Origin: Pseudoxanthomonas sp. Root65
Lineage (GTDB): Bacteria > Pseudomonadota > Gammaproteobacteria > Xanthomonadales > Xanthomonadaceae
Assembly: GCF_001427635.1 (NCBI RefSeq)
Contig: NZ_LMHA01000001.1
Coordinates: 62,852-126,851, forward strand
DNA: 64,000 bases
Direction: 5' to 3'
Shown here piece after piece: positions 39,940 through 47,946 of the stretch (position 1 is its first letter; the number at the start of each line of letters is the position of its first letter). Below the pieces are notes generated by a model. That model was not told where the DNA came from, did not search any database, and saw nothing but the letters and a program-made list of their open reading frames with translations. Made by a program: the position numbers and the translations under genes.

Positions 39940-40125
39940 TTCGCCGACCGGGCGCGCTGCGGCGCGTTCATCATCGCCACCGCCTGCTTCCCAGGGGGCG
40001 CGGCAGAAGGTGGATGGACTCGACATCCAATAGTTCACCGGTTGGGCGCGCTGCGGCGCGTTCGTCATCGCCACGACCTGCTTTCCAGGGGGCGCGGCAG
40101 AAGGTGGATGGACCGCAGGTGCAGT
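39909..40125 (+). repeat. 94-bp tandem repeat of the parC 3' end
   Basis: Units start at 39909, 40003 and 40097 (GCAGAAGGTGGATGGA in each); the third is partial. Unit 1 includes the parC stop. Units 2 and 3 still encode QKVDGLDIQ-stop and QKVDGPQVQ-stop in other frames. Units 1 and 2 are also alike in the linker (GGCGCGCTGCGGCGCGTTC, then CAGGGGGCGCG). Confidence 0.9.
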
Positions 40126-40188
40126 AACGGGACGTGCAAGGCGCACGTTCAGCGCAGCGTTTTCGCCACCGGCTTGCCACAAGAAGCC

Positions 40189-40259
40189 GTAGAGCGGAGG
40201 TTGCTCCGCCGCATCGCACGGCATCATGGACTGCCGGAGTCGAGCAAGCTCGACTCTAC
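40189..40259. repeat. GTAG-type palindromic element pair (SMAG-like), copy 1
   Basis: GTAGAGCGGAG-GTTG-CTCCGC hairpin and an inverted partner GAGTCGAGC-AA-GCTCGACTCTAC. Hairpins starting with GTAG and arranged head to head resemble the SMAG elements described in Stenotrophomonas maltophilia. It lies between parC and tpm. Confidence 0.75.
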
Positions 40260-40300
40260 GCCTGGGTTTCACCCTTCTTTTTCTTGCGGAGTGAGCGCTG

Positions 40301-40957
40301 ATGGACGCCGGTTTCTGGTTGCAGAAATGGCAGGAAGGCCAGATCGGCTTCCATCGCCATGACGTAATGCCGCTGCTGCAGAAGCACTGGCCATCGCTGC
40401 AGCTGCCGGAAGCCTCGCGCGTGCTGGTGCCGCTGTGCGGCAAGTCGCTCGACATGCACTGGCTGGCCGCGCAGGGGCATCGCGTGCTGGGCGTGGAGCT
40501 GTCGCCGCTGGCAGTGGCACAGTTCTTCGATGAGGCCGGCCTCGACCCCGTGCGGACGACCAGTCGCTACGGCGAACATTTCAGCGCCGGACCCATCGAG
40601 ATCATCCTCGGCGACGCGTTCGGCCTGGACAAGACCCTGCTGGCGGACGTGGCCGGCGTCTACGACCGCGCCGCCCTGATCGCCTTGCCACCCGACCTAC
40701 GGCTGCGCTATCGCGACACCGTCTATGCGGGCCTGCCGACCGGCTGCCAGGGAGTGCTGATCACGCTGGAGTATCCGCAGGCCGAGAAGGCCGGGCCGCC
40801 GTTCTCGGTGGAAGCACCGGACGTCGATGCGCTGTTCGCGGCGCCATGGCAGCACACGCTGCTGGAGCGTCGCGACATCCTCGACCAGGAGCCGCGCTTC
40901 CGCGAAGAAGGCCTGAGCGCGCTGGAGACCGCGGTGTATCGTCTCCACCGTTCGTAG
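40301..40957 (+). CDS. tpm: Thiopurine S-methyltransferase (TPMT family)
   Basis: SAM-dependent methyltransferase of 218 residues; bacterial members methylate thiopurines and selenium or tellurium compounds. Family features are FWLQKWQEGQIGFHRHDVMP at the N terminus, VLVPLCGKSLDM as the SAM-binding motif, and VYDRAALIALPPDLR. CGGAG lies 12 bases before the ATG. The TAG stop codon is part of the GTAG start of the next palindromic element. Confidence 0.93.
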   Translation: MDAGFWLQKWQEGQIGFHRHDVMPLLQKHWPSLQLPEASRVLVPLCGKSLDMHWLAAQGHRVLGVELSPLAVAQFFDEAGLDPVRTTSRYGEHFSAGPIEIILGDAFGLDKTLLADVAGVYDRAALIALPPDLRLRYRDTVYAGLPTGCQGVLITLEYPQAEKAGPPFSVEAPDVDALFAAPWQHTLLERRDILDQEPRFREEGLSALETAVYRLHRS

Positions 40958-41033
40958 AGCGGAGTTCGCTCCGCTGCTTTTCGGTCCTGTCCCCGCGTGA
41001 ACAGATAGCGGAGCCGGACAAGCTCGTCTCTAC
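40954..41033. repeat. GTAG-type palindromic element pair (SMAG-like), copy 2
   Basis: GTAGAGCGGAGTTCGCTCCGC at the left and an inverted, less perfect partner ending GCTCGTCTCTAC at the right. It overlaps the tpm stop codon and lies 9 bp from the end of the convergent bacterioferritin gene. Confidence 0.72.
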
Positions 41034-41042
41034 GGGAAGCGG

Positions 41043-41528
41043 TTATTCGGCGGCAGGTTTGCCGTCGAGCTTCGAGGTCAGATAAAGCTCGATACCCAGG
41101 CGCTTGATCAGCCCCAGCTGCTGTTCCAGCCAGTGCGCATGGTCTTCCTCGGTGTCCTTCAGCTGCGCCAGCAGGATCTCGCGGCTGACATAGTCGCCAT
41201 GCTGTTCGCAGATGCCGACGCCGTTGGCCAGGTTGGCCCGCACCGCGTACTCGACCTCGAGGTCCCGCTGCAGCATCTCCTCGACCGTCTTCCCCGCCAC
41301 GAACGCCTCCGGGCGCATGTCCGGGTCGCCTTCCAGGAACAGGATGCGGCGCAGCAGCGCGTCGGCATGCTGGGTTTCTTCCTGCATCTCGTGGTCGATG
41401 CGGTGGAACAGGGCCATCAGTCCCTGGTCCTCGTAGCGGCGCGAATGGATGAAATACTGGTCGCGGGCGGCCAGTTCGCCGCGCAGCAGGAACTTGAGGT
41501 AGTCGACGACGTCGGGATGGCCTTTCAT
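41043..41528 (-). CDS. bfr: Bacterioferritin-family iron storage protein lacking the haem Met
   Basis: Four-helix ferritin-like subunit, 161 residues, that would assemble into an iron-storing cage. Ferroxidase ligands are present: Glu18 ([11 protein letters not shown]), Glu51 and His54 (EETQHAD), Glu near 93, Glu127 and His130 (EEDH). Position 52, the Met that binds haem in bacterioferritin (DEM in E. coli), is Thr here, so this looks like a haem-free subunit such as the ferritin-like partner of Pseudomonas. The start at 41528 gives [11 protein letters not shown], the usual Bfr N terminus. Confidence 0.9.
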   Translation of the reverse strand: MKGHPDVVDYLKFLLRGELAARDQYFIHSRRYEDQGLMALFHRIDHEMQEETQHADALLRRILFLEGDPDMRPEAFVAGKTVEEMLQRDLEVEYAVRANLANGVGICEQHGDYVSREILLAQLKDTEEDHAHWLEQQLGLIKRLGIELYLTSKLDGKPAAE

Positions 41529-41689
41529 GGGGTGGGCTCCGGTGGCGAGGCGCACAGGATGCCCGAACGGATCGCGGCGTGACCGAATCGGAATCAGTCT
41601 CGTTCGTCGTTGCGGCGCGGCAGTGACGGTCATGGCTTCCGTGGAATAATCCGGCCACCCGCCACGCACCTCACCGCAAGGATCCCGCA

Positions 41690-44101
41690 ATGCTGAAGTG
41701 GACCCGGCGCATCGCGCTGCTGCTGTTGGCCCTGGTTGTCGTGGCATTGCTGGTGGCATGGTGGTCGATGCGGGGCAGCCTGGCGGCCCTGGACGGCGAG
41801 CAGCCGCTGCCGGGCCTGTCCGCACCGGTCACCGTCCAGCGCGATGCGCTCGGCGTGGTGACCATCGATGCGGCCAGCGAAACCGATGCGGTGCGCGCGC
41901 TCGGCTTCGTGCACGCACAGGAACGCTATTTCGAGATGGACCTGATGCGGCGCAGCTCCGCCGGCGAGCTGTCCGAGCTGTTCGGCTCCGTGGCGGTGGG
42001 CATGGACAAGGCGCGCCGGATGCACCGCATGCGCGCACGCGCGATGGCGTCGCTCGACGGATTCGCCGGCGACCGCATGCCGCAGCTGCAGGCTTACGCC
42101 AACGGCGTCAACGACGGGCTGGGTGCGCTGAAGACCCGCCCCTGGCCGTACCTGCTGCTGCGGCAATCGCCGCGTCCGTGGGAGGTCGCCGACTCCGCAC
42201 TGGCCGGCTACGCCATGTACTTCGACCTGCAGGACGCCGACAACGTACGCGAGCTCGGCCTGTGGAAGATCCGTCGCCAGGTGCCGCCAGCGCTGTACGC
42301 GCTGCTGGCCCACGACGGCACCGAATGGGATGCGCCCCTGCAGGGCGAGCCGCGCGGCAACGCCGCCTTGCCGACCGCCAACCAGGTCGACCTGCGCACG
42401 CTGCCCATGCCGAAGAGCGACACGCACCAGCGCCTGGCCGACAAGGGCACCCCGGGCAGCAACAACTGGGCGGTGGCCGGCGCACTGACGGCGGATGGCC
42501 GGGCCATCGTCGCCGACGACATGCACCTGGGCCTGCGCGCGCCCAACATCTGGTTCCGCGTGCGCCTGCGTTACCCGGACCCGCACGCGCCCGGCGGCAA
42601 GGTCGATGTCTCCGGCTTCAGCCTGCCCGGCCTGCCGGCGATTATCGTGGGCAGCAACGGCCACCTGGCGTGGGGCTTCACCAACAGCTATGCGGACACC
42701 GCGGACTGGTATCCGGTGAAGCCCTGCGGCAAGAACGACACGAGCGAAACCTGCGATGCCGTCGAACACCATACGGAAACGATCCGTGTCGCCGGCGCGG
42801 ACCCGGTGACGCTGGATGTGCAGGACACCCGCTACGGACCCATCATCCACCCGGCGCGTGATAAACAGCCTGCACTGGCGCTGCGCTGGGTGGCGCACCA
42901 GCCGGGCGCGCTGAACTTCGGCCTGTCGGATTTCGCCTCCGCCGGCGATCTCTCTGCCGCGCTGTCGGTGGCCCAACGAACGGCCACGCCGGCGCAGAAC
43001 CTGGTGATCGCCGACCACAACGGCCGCATCGCCTGGCGCATCCTCGGCCCGCTGCCATCGCGCGCCGCCTCGTGCCCCCATACGCTGGAACTGGCGCCGT
43101 CCGCACCTGCAGACGATGCGGCGCCGCAGCCGCCCGGCGGTTGCACACCCTGGGTGATTTCCAGCCAGCTCTCGCCGGTGCTCACCTCGCCGGCCAACCA
43201 TCGCCTGTGGACGGCGAACGCCCGCGTGCTGGACGGTGCGGCGCTCGCACGCGTCGGCGATGGCGGCTATGCGCTGGGCGCGCGCGCGAAGCAGATCCGT
43301 GACGGCCTGCTGGCGAAGGAGCAGTTCACCGAGAAGGACCTGCTTGCCGTCCAGCTCGATGACCGTGCGCTGTTTCTCGAACGCTGGTGGCGTCTGCTGC
43401 AGGACGAAGCGAAACGGCAGCCCGCCAACGCATCGATCAAGGCGCTCGCCGAGGCCGGCAAGACCTGGGAAGGCGTCGCCAGTGTCGATTCGGTGAGCTA
43501 TCGCCTGGTGCGTGCCTGGCGCCTGGCCGTGCACGCGCGCATCGCCGACGGCCTGACCGCGCCCGCACAGGCGGCGCAGGGCAAGGACTTCGTCATGCCC
43601 GACCTGCCGCAGCTGGAAGGCGTCGTGTGGCCGCTGCTGGAACAGCGTCCGCCGCATCTGCTGTCGCGCCGCTACGAGACCTGGGACGCATTGCTGGAAG
43701 ATGCGGCAAAGGAAGTGCGCGACGACCTGGCCGGGCAAGGCCCGCTCAACGAGCGTCGCTGGGGTGAGCGCAATACCGCGAAGATCTGCCATCCGCTGGC
43801 CAACGCCCTGCCCGCCGTCCTCAAACCGAAGCTGTGCATGCCGGGCGAACCACTGGCGGGCGATGGCGCGATGCCGCGCGTGCAGGGTCCGGCGTTCGGC
43901 GCCTCGGAACGCATGGTGGTGTCGCCCGGGCACGAAGCCGACGGCATCATCCACATGCCGGGTGGCCAGAGCGGCCACCCGATGTCGCCGTTCTGGGGCG
44001 CCGGCCATGACGACTGGGTGCATGGAAGGCCGACGCCGTTCCTGCCAGGCGATGCACGGCACACGCTGACGCTGCGGCCCGCCACTACTCAGCCGAGATA
44101 A
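41690..44101 (+). CDS. Penicillin acylase-family Ntn hydrolase
   Basis: A self-processing amidase of 803 residues; relatives act on penicillins, acyl-homoserine lactones or other N-acyl compounds. Residues 8-26 form a hydrophobic anchor or uncleaved signal, so the enzyme faces the periplasm. The alpha chain runs to about 256. The autocleavage/nucleophile site is Gly256-Ser257 in [12 protein letters not shown], followed by the beta chain with [11 protein letters not shown] and ENR-like [12 protein letters not shown]. Substrate cannot be told from sequence. Its last 13 bases overlap the 3' end of the convergent SnoaL-like gene. Confidence 0.9.
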   Translation: MLKWTRRIALLLLALVVVALLVAWWSMRGSLAALDGEQPLPGLSAPVTVQRDALGVVTIDAASETDAVRALGFVHAQERYFEMDLMRRSSAGELSELFGSVAVGMDKARRMHRMRARAMASLDGFAGDRMPQLQAYANGVNDGLGALKTRPWPYLLLRQSPRPWEVADSALAGYAMYFDLQDADNVRELGLWKIRRQVPPALYALLAHDGTEWDAPLQGEPRGNAALPTANQVDLRTLPMPKSDTHQRLADKGTPGSNNWAVAGALTADGRAIVADDMHLGLRAPNIWFRVRLRYPDPHAPGGKVDVSGFSLPGLPAIIVGSNGHLAWGFTNSYADTADWYPVKPCGKNDTSETCDAVEHHTETIRVAGADPVTLDVQDTRYGPIIHPARDKQPALALRWVAHQPGALNFGLSDFASAGDLSAALSVAQRTATPAQNLVIADHNGRIAWRILGPLPSRAASCPHTLELAPSAPADDAAPQPPGGCTPWVISSQLSPVLTSPANHRLWTANARVLDGAALARVGDGGYALGARAKQIRDGLLAKEQFTEKDLLAVQLDDRALFLERWWRLLQDEAKRQPANASIKALAEAGKTWEGVASVDSVSYRLVRAWRLAVHARIADGLTAPAQAAQGKDFVMPDLPQLEGVVWPLLEQRPPHLLSRRYETWDALLEDAAKEVRDDLAGQGPLNERRWGERNTAKICHPLANALPAVLKPKLCMPGEPLAGDGAMPRVQGPAFGASERMVVSPGHEADGIIHMPGGQSGHPMSPFWGAGHDDWVHGRPTPFLPGDARHTLTLRPATTQPR

Positions 44102-44457
44102 TGGTCCGGCACCGCCAGCCCTTGCTGGCGGAAGAAGCTCAGCTGGTCGAAGTAGCCGCGCTGGAACACGATGCGTCCGTCGCGCACGTGGAAGAACCCA
44201 CAGCCACGCAGGCCGAGCGGATCGCGCCACTCGAGGATGGCCCACTCGCCGTCCTCGAGGATCTGCTCCACCTCGCACACCATCGTCGCTCGTGCGAATT
44301 CGGTGCGGAACAGGCTCGCGATCGCCTCGCGCCCGCGTAGCGGATCGGCGACTACCTGATGGTTGACCGCATCCTCCGCATAGAGCGCCACCAGACCGTC
44401 GACATCGGCCGCGTTGAACAGGCGTACCCATTCACGCACCACATCGGACGGCATCAT
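44089..44457 (-). CDS. SnoaL-like / nuclear transport factor 2-fold protein
   Basis: A 122-residue protein of the SnoaL/ketosteroid-isomerase-like fold: VREWVRLFNAADVDGLVALYAEDAVNHQVVA at the N terminus (quoted in part), then LRGREAIASLF and GRIVFQRGYFDQLSF at the C terminus. Proteins of this fold are enzymes or binding proteins with varied substrates. It overlaps the asnB stop codon as ATGA, so it is probably co-expressed with asparagine synthetase and under the same attenuator. Function unknown. Confidence 0.8.
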   Translation of the reverse strand: MMPSDVVREWVRLFNAADVDGLVALYAEDAVNHQVVADPLRGREAIASLFRTEFARATMVCEVEQILEDGEWAILEWRDPLGLRGCGFFHVRDGRIVFQRGYFDQLSFFRQQGLAVPDHYLG

Positions 44458-46157
44458 GTCACCGTCGCCTCCAGCGCAGATGCATGCACGCCCGCGACAG
44501 CACGCCCAGACGGATCCGCCATCTTCGCGAAGCTGGCGTCCCAGGCGATCGCCGCCGGCGACGAGCAGGCGATGGACTTGCCGCCCGGCACCGTCTCCGC
44601 GCAGGCCTGCCCCGGATAGTGCTGCTCGAACAGCGTGCGGTAGAAGTACGCCTCCTTGGTCTGCGGCGGGTTGACCGGGAAACGCTTGTCGGCCGCCGCC
44701 AGTTCGCGGTCGCTGACCTGCGCCTCGGCATGGGCCTTCAGCCCGTCGATCCAGCCATAACCGACGCCGTCGCTGAACTGCTCCTTCTGCCGCCACAGGA
44801 TCGATTCCGGCAGGTAGCCGTCGAAGGCCGCGCGCAGCACGCCCTTCTCCATCCGCTGCGCACCGGCGGCGCCCTTGTCGATCATCTTGTGCAGGGCATC
44901 CATCTTCATCGCCACGTCGAGGAACTCGACGTCGAGGAACGGCACGCGCGGCTCCACGCCCCACGCCATCATCGACTTGTTGGCGCGCAGGCAGTCGTAG
45001 TTGTGGAGCGCATCCAGCTTGCGCACCAGTTCCTCGTGGAATTCGCGCGCGTTCGGTGCCTTGTGGAAGTACAGGTAGCCACCGAAGATCTCGTCGCTGC
45101 CCTCGCCCGACAGCACCATCTTCACACCCATCGCCTTGATGCGGCGCGCGAGCAAGTACATCGGCGTGGAGGCGCGGATGGTGGTGACGTCATAGGTCTC
45201 GATGTGCCGGATCACTTCGGGAATCGCGTCCAACCCTTCCTGGAAGGTATAGGTGAAGCCGTGATGCACCGTGCCCAACGCCTTCGCCGCAACCTCGGCC
45301 GCCGCCAGGTCGGGCGAACCCTCCAGGCCGATGGCGAACGAGTGCAGCCGCGGCCACCAGGCTTCGGTGGTGTCGTTGTCCTCGATGCGATGCCGCGCAT
45401 AACGCGCGGCGACGGCCGCGACCAGCGAGGAGTCCAGGCCACCGGACAGCAGCACGCCGTAGGGCACGTCGGTCATCAGCTGGCGATGCACGGCGCGCTC
45501 GAAGGCCTCACGCAGGTCCTGCTTCGCCACTTCCACACCTTCCACCGCGGCGTAGTCGCGCCACGGTTTTTCGTAGTACTTCACCAGCGTCCTGGTGGTG
45601 GTGTCGTAATAGTGGCCCGGCGGAAACTGCGCCACGTCGGCGCAGATCGGCGCCAGCGCCTTCATCTCCGATGCCACGCACAGACGGCCTTCGCGATCAT
45701 GTCCCCAGTACAGCGGGCAGACGCCGAGCGGATCGCGCGCGATCAGGGCCTGTCCCTTCGCCCGATCCCATAGCGCGAAGGCGAAGATGCCGTTGAGGCG
45801 GTTGAGGAAGGAGGCAGGTTCGTCCTCGCGATAGAGCGCATTGATGACCTCGCAGTCCGAGCCCGTCTGGAACGCGTAGTCCTGCGCCAGTTCCGCCTTC
45901 AGTTCGCGGTGGTTGTAGATCTCGCCATTGACCGCCAGCACCAGCTCGCCGTCCGCCGAGCGCAGCGGCTGCGAGCCGCCGGCCGGATCGACGATGGCCA
46001 GGCGTTCGTGCACCAGGATGGCGCCATCGTCGTGGTACACGCCGCTCCAGTCGGGGCCACGGTGGCGCTGCTTCTGCGAAAGTTCCAGCGACTGCCGTCG
46101 CAGGGCCTGGACGTCGTCGCCGGGCTGCAGCCCGAAGATGCCGAAGATGGAACACAT
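44454..46157 (-). CDS. asnB: Asparagine synthetase B (glutamine-hydrolysing)
   Basis: Converts aspartate to asparagine using glutamine and ATP. The 567-residue protein has Cys2 (MCSIFGIFG), the glutaminase motif RHRGPDWSG (31-39), and the ATP P-loop SGGLDSS (238-244); GEGSDEIFGGY follows. Length and motif order match the housekeeping enzyme of enterobacteria, unlike the longer cassette paralogue at 12325-14295. An AGGAG sits just before the ATG. Upstream lies an Asn-codon-rich leader peptide and a terminator, so expression is probably controlled by attenuation sensing charged tRNA-Asn. Confidence 0.96.
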   Translation of the reverse strand: MCSIFGIFGLQPGDDVQALRRQSLELSQKQRHRGPDWSGVYHDDGAILVHERLAIVDPAGGSQPLRSADGELVLAVNGEIYNHRELKAELAQDYAFQTGSDCEVINALYREDEPASFLNRLNGIFAFALWDRAKGQALIARDPLGVCPLYWGHDREGRLCVASEMKALAPICADVAQFPPGHYYDTTTRTLVKYYEKPWRDYAAVEGVEVAKQDLREAFERAVHRQLMTDVPYGVLLSGGLDSSLVAAVAARYARHRIEDNDTTEAWWPRLHSFAIGLEGSPDLAAAEVAAKALGTVHHGFTYTFQEGLDAIPEVIRHIETYDVTTIRASTPMYLLARRIKAMGVKMVLSGEGSDEIFGGYLYFHKAPNAREFHEELVRKLDALHNYDCLRANKSMMAWGVEPRVPFLDVEFLDVAMKMDALHKMIDKGAAGAQRMEKGVLRAAFDGYLPESILWRQKEQFSDGVGYGWIDGLKAHAEAQVSDRELAAADKRFPVNPPQTKEAYFYRTLFEQHYPGQACAETVPGGKSIACSSPAAIAWDASFAKMADPSGRAVAGVHASALEATVT

Positions 46158-46202
46158 GGGTGGAAGCTCCTGGTGGGGTCGATGGCGGAAGCCCGAAACG
46201 AA

Positions 46203-46230
46203 GAAACCCGCATCTCGCGATGCGGGTTTC
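46203..46230 (-). terminator. Attenuator terminator upstream of asnB
   Basis: Eleven-bp perfect stem GAAACCCGCAT/ATGCGGGTTTC with a 6-nt loop (minus strand), followed by the T-rich TTCGTTT. It lies 25 bp after the leader peptide stop and about 45 bp before asnB. Its 5' arm can instead pair with the leader. Confidence 0.88.
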
Positions 46231-46255
46231 TGGTATCCGGCAGGTCTTTCCTTGC

Positions 46256-46339
46256 CTAGTCGCAGAGCCGCATCGCCCGCGTCCCATTGTTCGGACGCAG
46301 GTTATTGCGGTTGTTGTTGATGGCGGTGCGGCAGGGCAT
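46256..46339 (-). CDS. Asn-rich leader peptide of the asnB attenuator
   Basis: A 27-codon open frame starting MPCRTAI and followed by NNNRNNLRPNN, that is seven Asn codons in eleven (residues 8-18), then GTRAMRLCD and TAG. An excess of the codons for the end product directly upstream of a biosynthetic gene is the hallmark of a ribosome-mediated attenuator. There is no Shine-Dalgarno sequence, and the ATG falls at about the predicted transcription start, so it may be translated leaderless. An in-frame extension further upstream is possible but would cross the promoter candidate. Confidence 0.85.
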   Translation of the reverse strand: MPCRTAINNNRNNLRPNNGTRAMRLCD

Positions 46340-46346
46340 GGGACGA

Positions 46347-46375
46347 CCGTAACCGGTGGCGCCGGGGCTTGGCAA
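46347..46375 (-). promoter_or_regulatory. Putative promoter of the asnB leader
   Basis: On the minus strand TTGCCA (46375-46370) and TTACGG (46352-46347) are separated by 17 bp. The predicted start falls at about 46339-46341, at the leader ATG. Confidence 0.5.
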
Positions 46376-46413
46376 CTGTTTCATCCGAAAGCGAACCGGC
46401 CTGCGCGGGCGCC

Positions 46414-47556
46414 TCAGGACCCGCGAACCGGCAGCATCAGCCGCTCGACCAACGCCTGGTACAGGCCCGGCAGCGCCTCCAGGTCCGTCACGCGCACGTG
46501 CTCGTCGACCTTGTGGATGCTGGCGTTGACCGGCCCGACTTCGATGCACTCCGCGCCCAGCGGTGCGATGAAGCGCGCATCGGAGGTGCCCCCCGCGGTG
46601 CTCTCCTCGGGCGGCGCACCGGCGAACTCGCCCAGCACCGCGCGCGCCGTCGCGCGCAGATGCCCTTCCGGGGTGTAGAACGGCTCACCACCGCGATGCC
46701 AGTGCACGCTGTAGTCCAGGCCGTGCCGCTGGAAGACCGCCTCGATCTCCCGCTCCAGCTTCTCCGCCGTCCACGACGGGTTGAAGCGCAGGTTGAACAC
46801 CACCTGCAATTCGCTAGGGATGACGTTGCTGGCGCCGGTGCCGGAATGGATGTTGGAGATCTGCAGGCTGGTCGGCGGGAACGTCTCGTAGCCCTCGTCC
46901 CACTGCCGCGCCGCGAGTTCGTCCAGTGCCGGCAGCGCCTTGTGGATCGGATTGAGTGCCTTGTGCGGATAGGCCACGTGACCCTGCACGCCCCGCACGC
47001 TGAGCGTGGCGGTCAGCGTGCCGCGCCGGCCCACGCGCAGCAGATCGCCCAGTTGCTCTTTCGACGACGGCTCGCCGGTGATGCACCAGTCGATCGTCTG
47101 GCCACGTTCGCGGAACAGGGCCGCGACCTTCTTCACGCCATCGTGCGCGTCGCCCTCCTCGTCCGAGGTCACCAGCAGCGCGACGGTGCCGGGATGGTCA
47201 GGATGCGCGTCGACGAACCGTTCCAGCGCGATCGTGCACGCCGCCACGCTGCACTTCATGTCGGCGGTGCCGCGACCGTACAGCAAGCCGTCGCGTACCG
47301 TCGGCACGAAGGGATCACTGGTCCATTCCGACAATGGACCCGGCGGCACCACGTCCGTGTGGCCGAGCAGCACCAGCACCGGCGAGCCGCTGCCATGCGT
47401 GGCCCACAGGTTGTCGGTATCGCCGAAGCGCAGGTGCTCGCAGTGGAAGCCCCACTGCGTCAGCCGCGTCGCCAGCACCTGCTGGCAACCGGCGTCATCC
47501 GGCGTCACCGAATGGCGACGGACCAATTCGCAGGACAGTTCGACGACATCGCTCAC
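46414..47556 (-). CDS. dapE: Succinyl-diaminopimelate desuccinylase
   Basis: Zinc enzyme of the succinylase branch of lysine/diaminopimelate synthesis; makes LL-diaminopimelate. The 380-residue M20-family protein has the metal ligands in [10 protein letters not shown] (His, Asp) and GTADMKC, catalytic TSDEEGDA, and the dimerisation lid domain in the middle. It shares a strand and close spacing with dapD, which catalyses an earlier step. Its start overlaps the preceding ArsC-like gene by ATGA. Confidence 0.96.
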   Translation of the reverse strand: MSDVVELSCELVRRHSVTPDDAGCQQVLATRLTQWGFHCEHLRFGDTDNLWATHGSGSPVLVLLGHTDVVPPGPLSEWTSDPFVPTVRDGLLYGRGTADMKCSVAACTIALERFVDAHPDHPGTVALLVTSDEEGDAHDGVKKVAALFRERGQTIDWCITGEPSSKEQLGDLLRVGRRGTLTATLSVRGVQGHVAYPHKALNPIHKALPALDELAARQWDEGYETFPPTSLQISNIHSGTGASNVIPSELQVVFNLRFNPSWTAEKLEREIEAVFQRHGLDYSVHWHRGGEPFYTPEGHLRATARAVLGEFAGAPPEESTAGGTSDARFIAPLGAECIEVGPVNASIHKVDEHVRVTDLEALPGLYQALVERLMLPVRGS

Positions 47557-47915
47557 GCGCCGGCTCCGAAGATCTTCTTGAAGCCATTGTCGCTGAAGCC
47601 CTGTGAAAACCCGCTTTCACCGGTGATCACCACCGGGCGGCGGATCAGTTGCGGATACTCCTTCAGCAGCAGTTTCCATTCCGCTTCCGACCCCGGCGTC
47701 TTGCGGTTCTCCGGCAGCTGCCGCCAGGTCGTCGACGACTTGTTGATCAGCGTATCCCAGCCACCGGCCTTCGCCGCCCAGTCCTTCAGCGTCTCGGGCG
47801 ACTGCCGGTTGTCGCGGTAGTCGACGAAAGTGTAGGCAACACCGAAGCGGTCCAGCCACTTCGTCGCCTTCTTGCAGGTGTCGCAGTTCTTCAAACCGTA
47901 GAGAGTCGTGGTCAT
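47553..47915 (-). CDS. ArsC/Spx-family reductase-like protein (YffB type)
   Basis: A thioredoxin-fold protein of 120 residues: [18 protein letters not shown] near the N terminus with a CxxC pair, and [16 protein letters not shown] towards the end. It resembles E. coli YffB, which sits next to dapE there too, rather than arsenate reductase of ars operons. No other ars gene is present. The stop overlaps the dapE start, so co-translation is likely. Function unknown; arsenate reduction is not supported. Confidence 0.88.
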   Translation of the reverse strand: MTTTLYGLKNCDTCKKATKWLDRFGVAYTFVDYRDNRQSPETLKDWAAKAGGWDTLINKSSTTWRQLPENRKTPGSEAEWKLLLKEYPQLIRRPVVITGESGFSQGFSDNGFKKIFGAGA

Positions 47916-47946
47916 CGCAGCGCAGGAAAGAGTCCGGGCTTGGATG

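Larger units (their letters stand above)
46203..46339 (-). promoter_or_regulatory. asn attenuator: mutually exclusive RNA hairpins
   Basis: Segment 1 (46331-46322, CCGCACCGCC) precedes the Asn codons. Segment 2 (46276-46268, GCGATGCGG) is codons 22-24 of the leader. Segment 3 (46225-46217, CCGCATCGC) includes the 5' arm of the terminator. 1:2 pairs at 9 of 10 positions, 2:3 pairs perfectly over 9 bp, and 3:4 is the terminator. A ribosome stalled on the Asn codons would cover segment 1 and allow the 2:3 antiterminator; one that reaches the stop would cover segment 2 and allow termination. Confidence 0.85.

Noticed and set aside
37516..40455. A 979-residue minus-strand open frame opposite parC
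   Set aside because: It is an antisense shadow of parC; its internal repeats simply reflect the 94-bp tandem DNA repeat.
46256..46549. Longer version of the asn leader open frame (97 codons)
   Set aside because: The extension runs through the promoter candidate and antisense to the dapE 3' end; the ATG at 46339 gives the compact leader that fits the attenuator geometry.
47553..47915. Arsenate reductase
   Set aside because: The ArsC-like fold is present, but the gene is of the YffB type beside dapE and has no ars neighbours.
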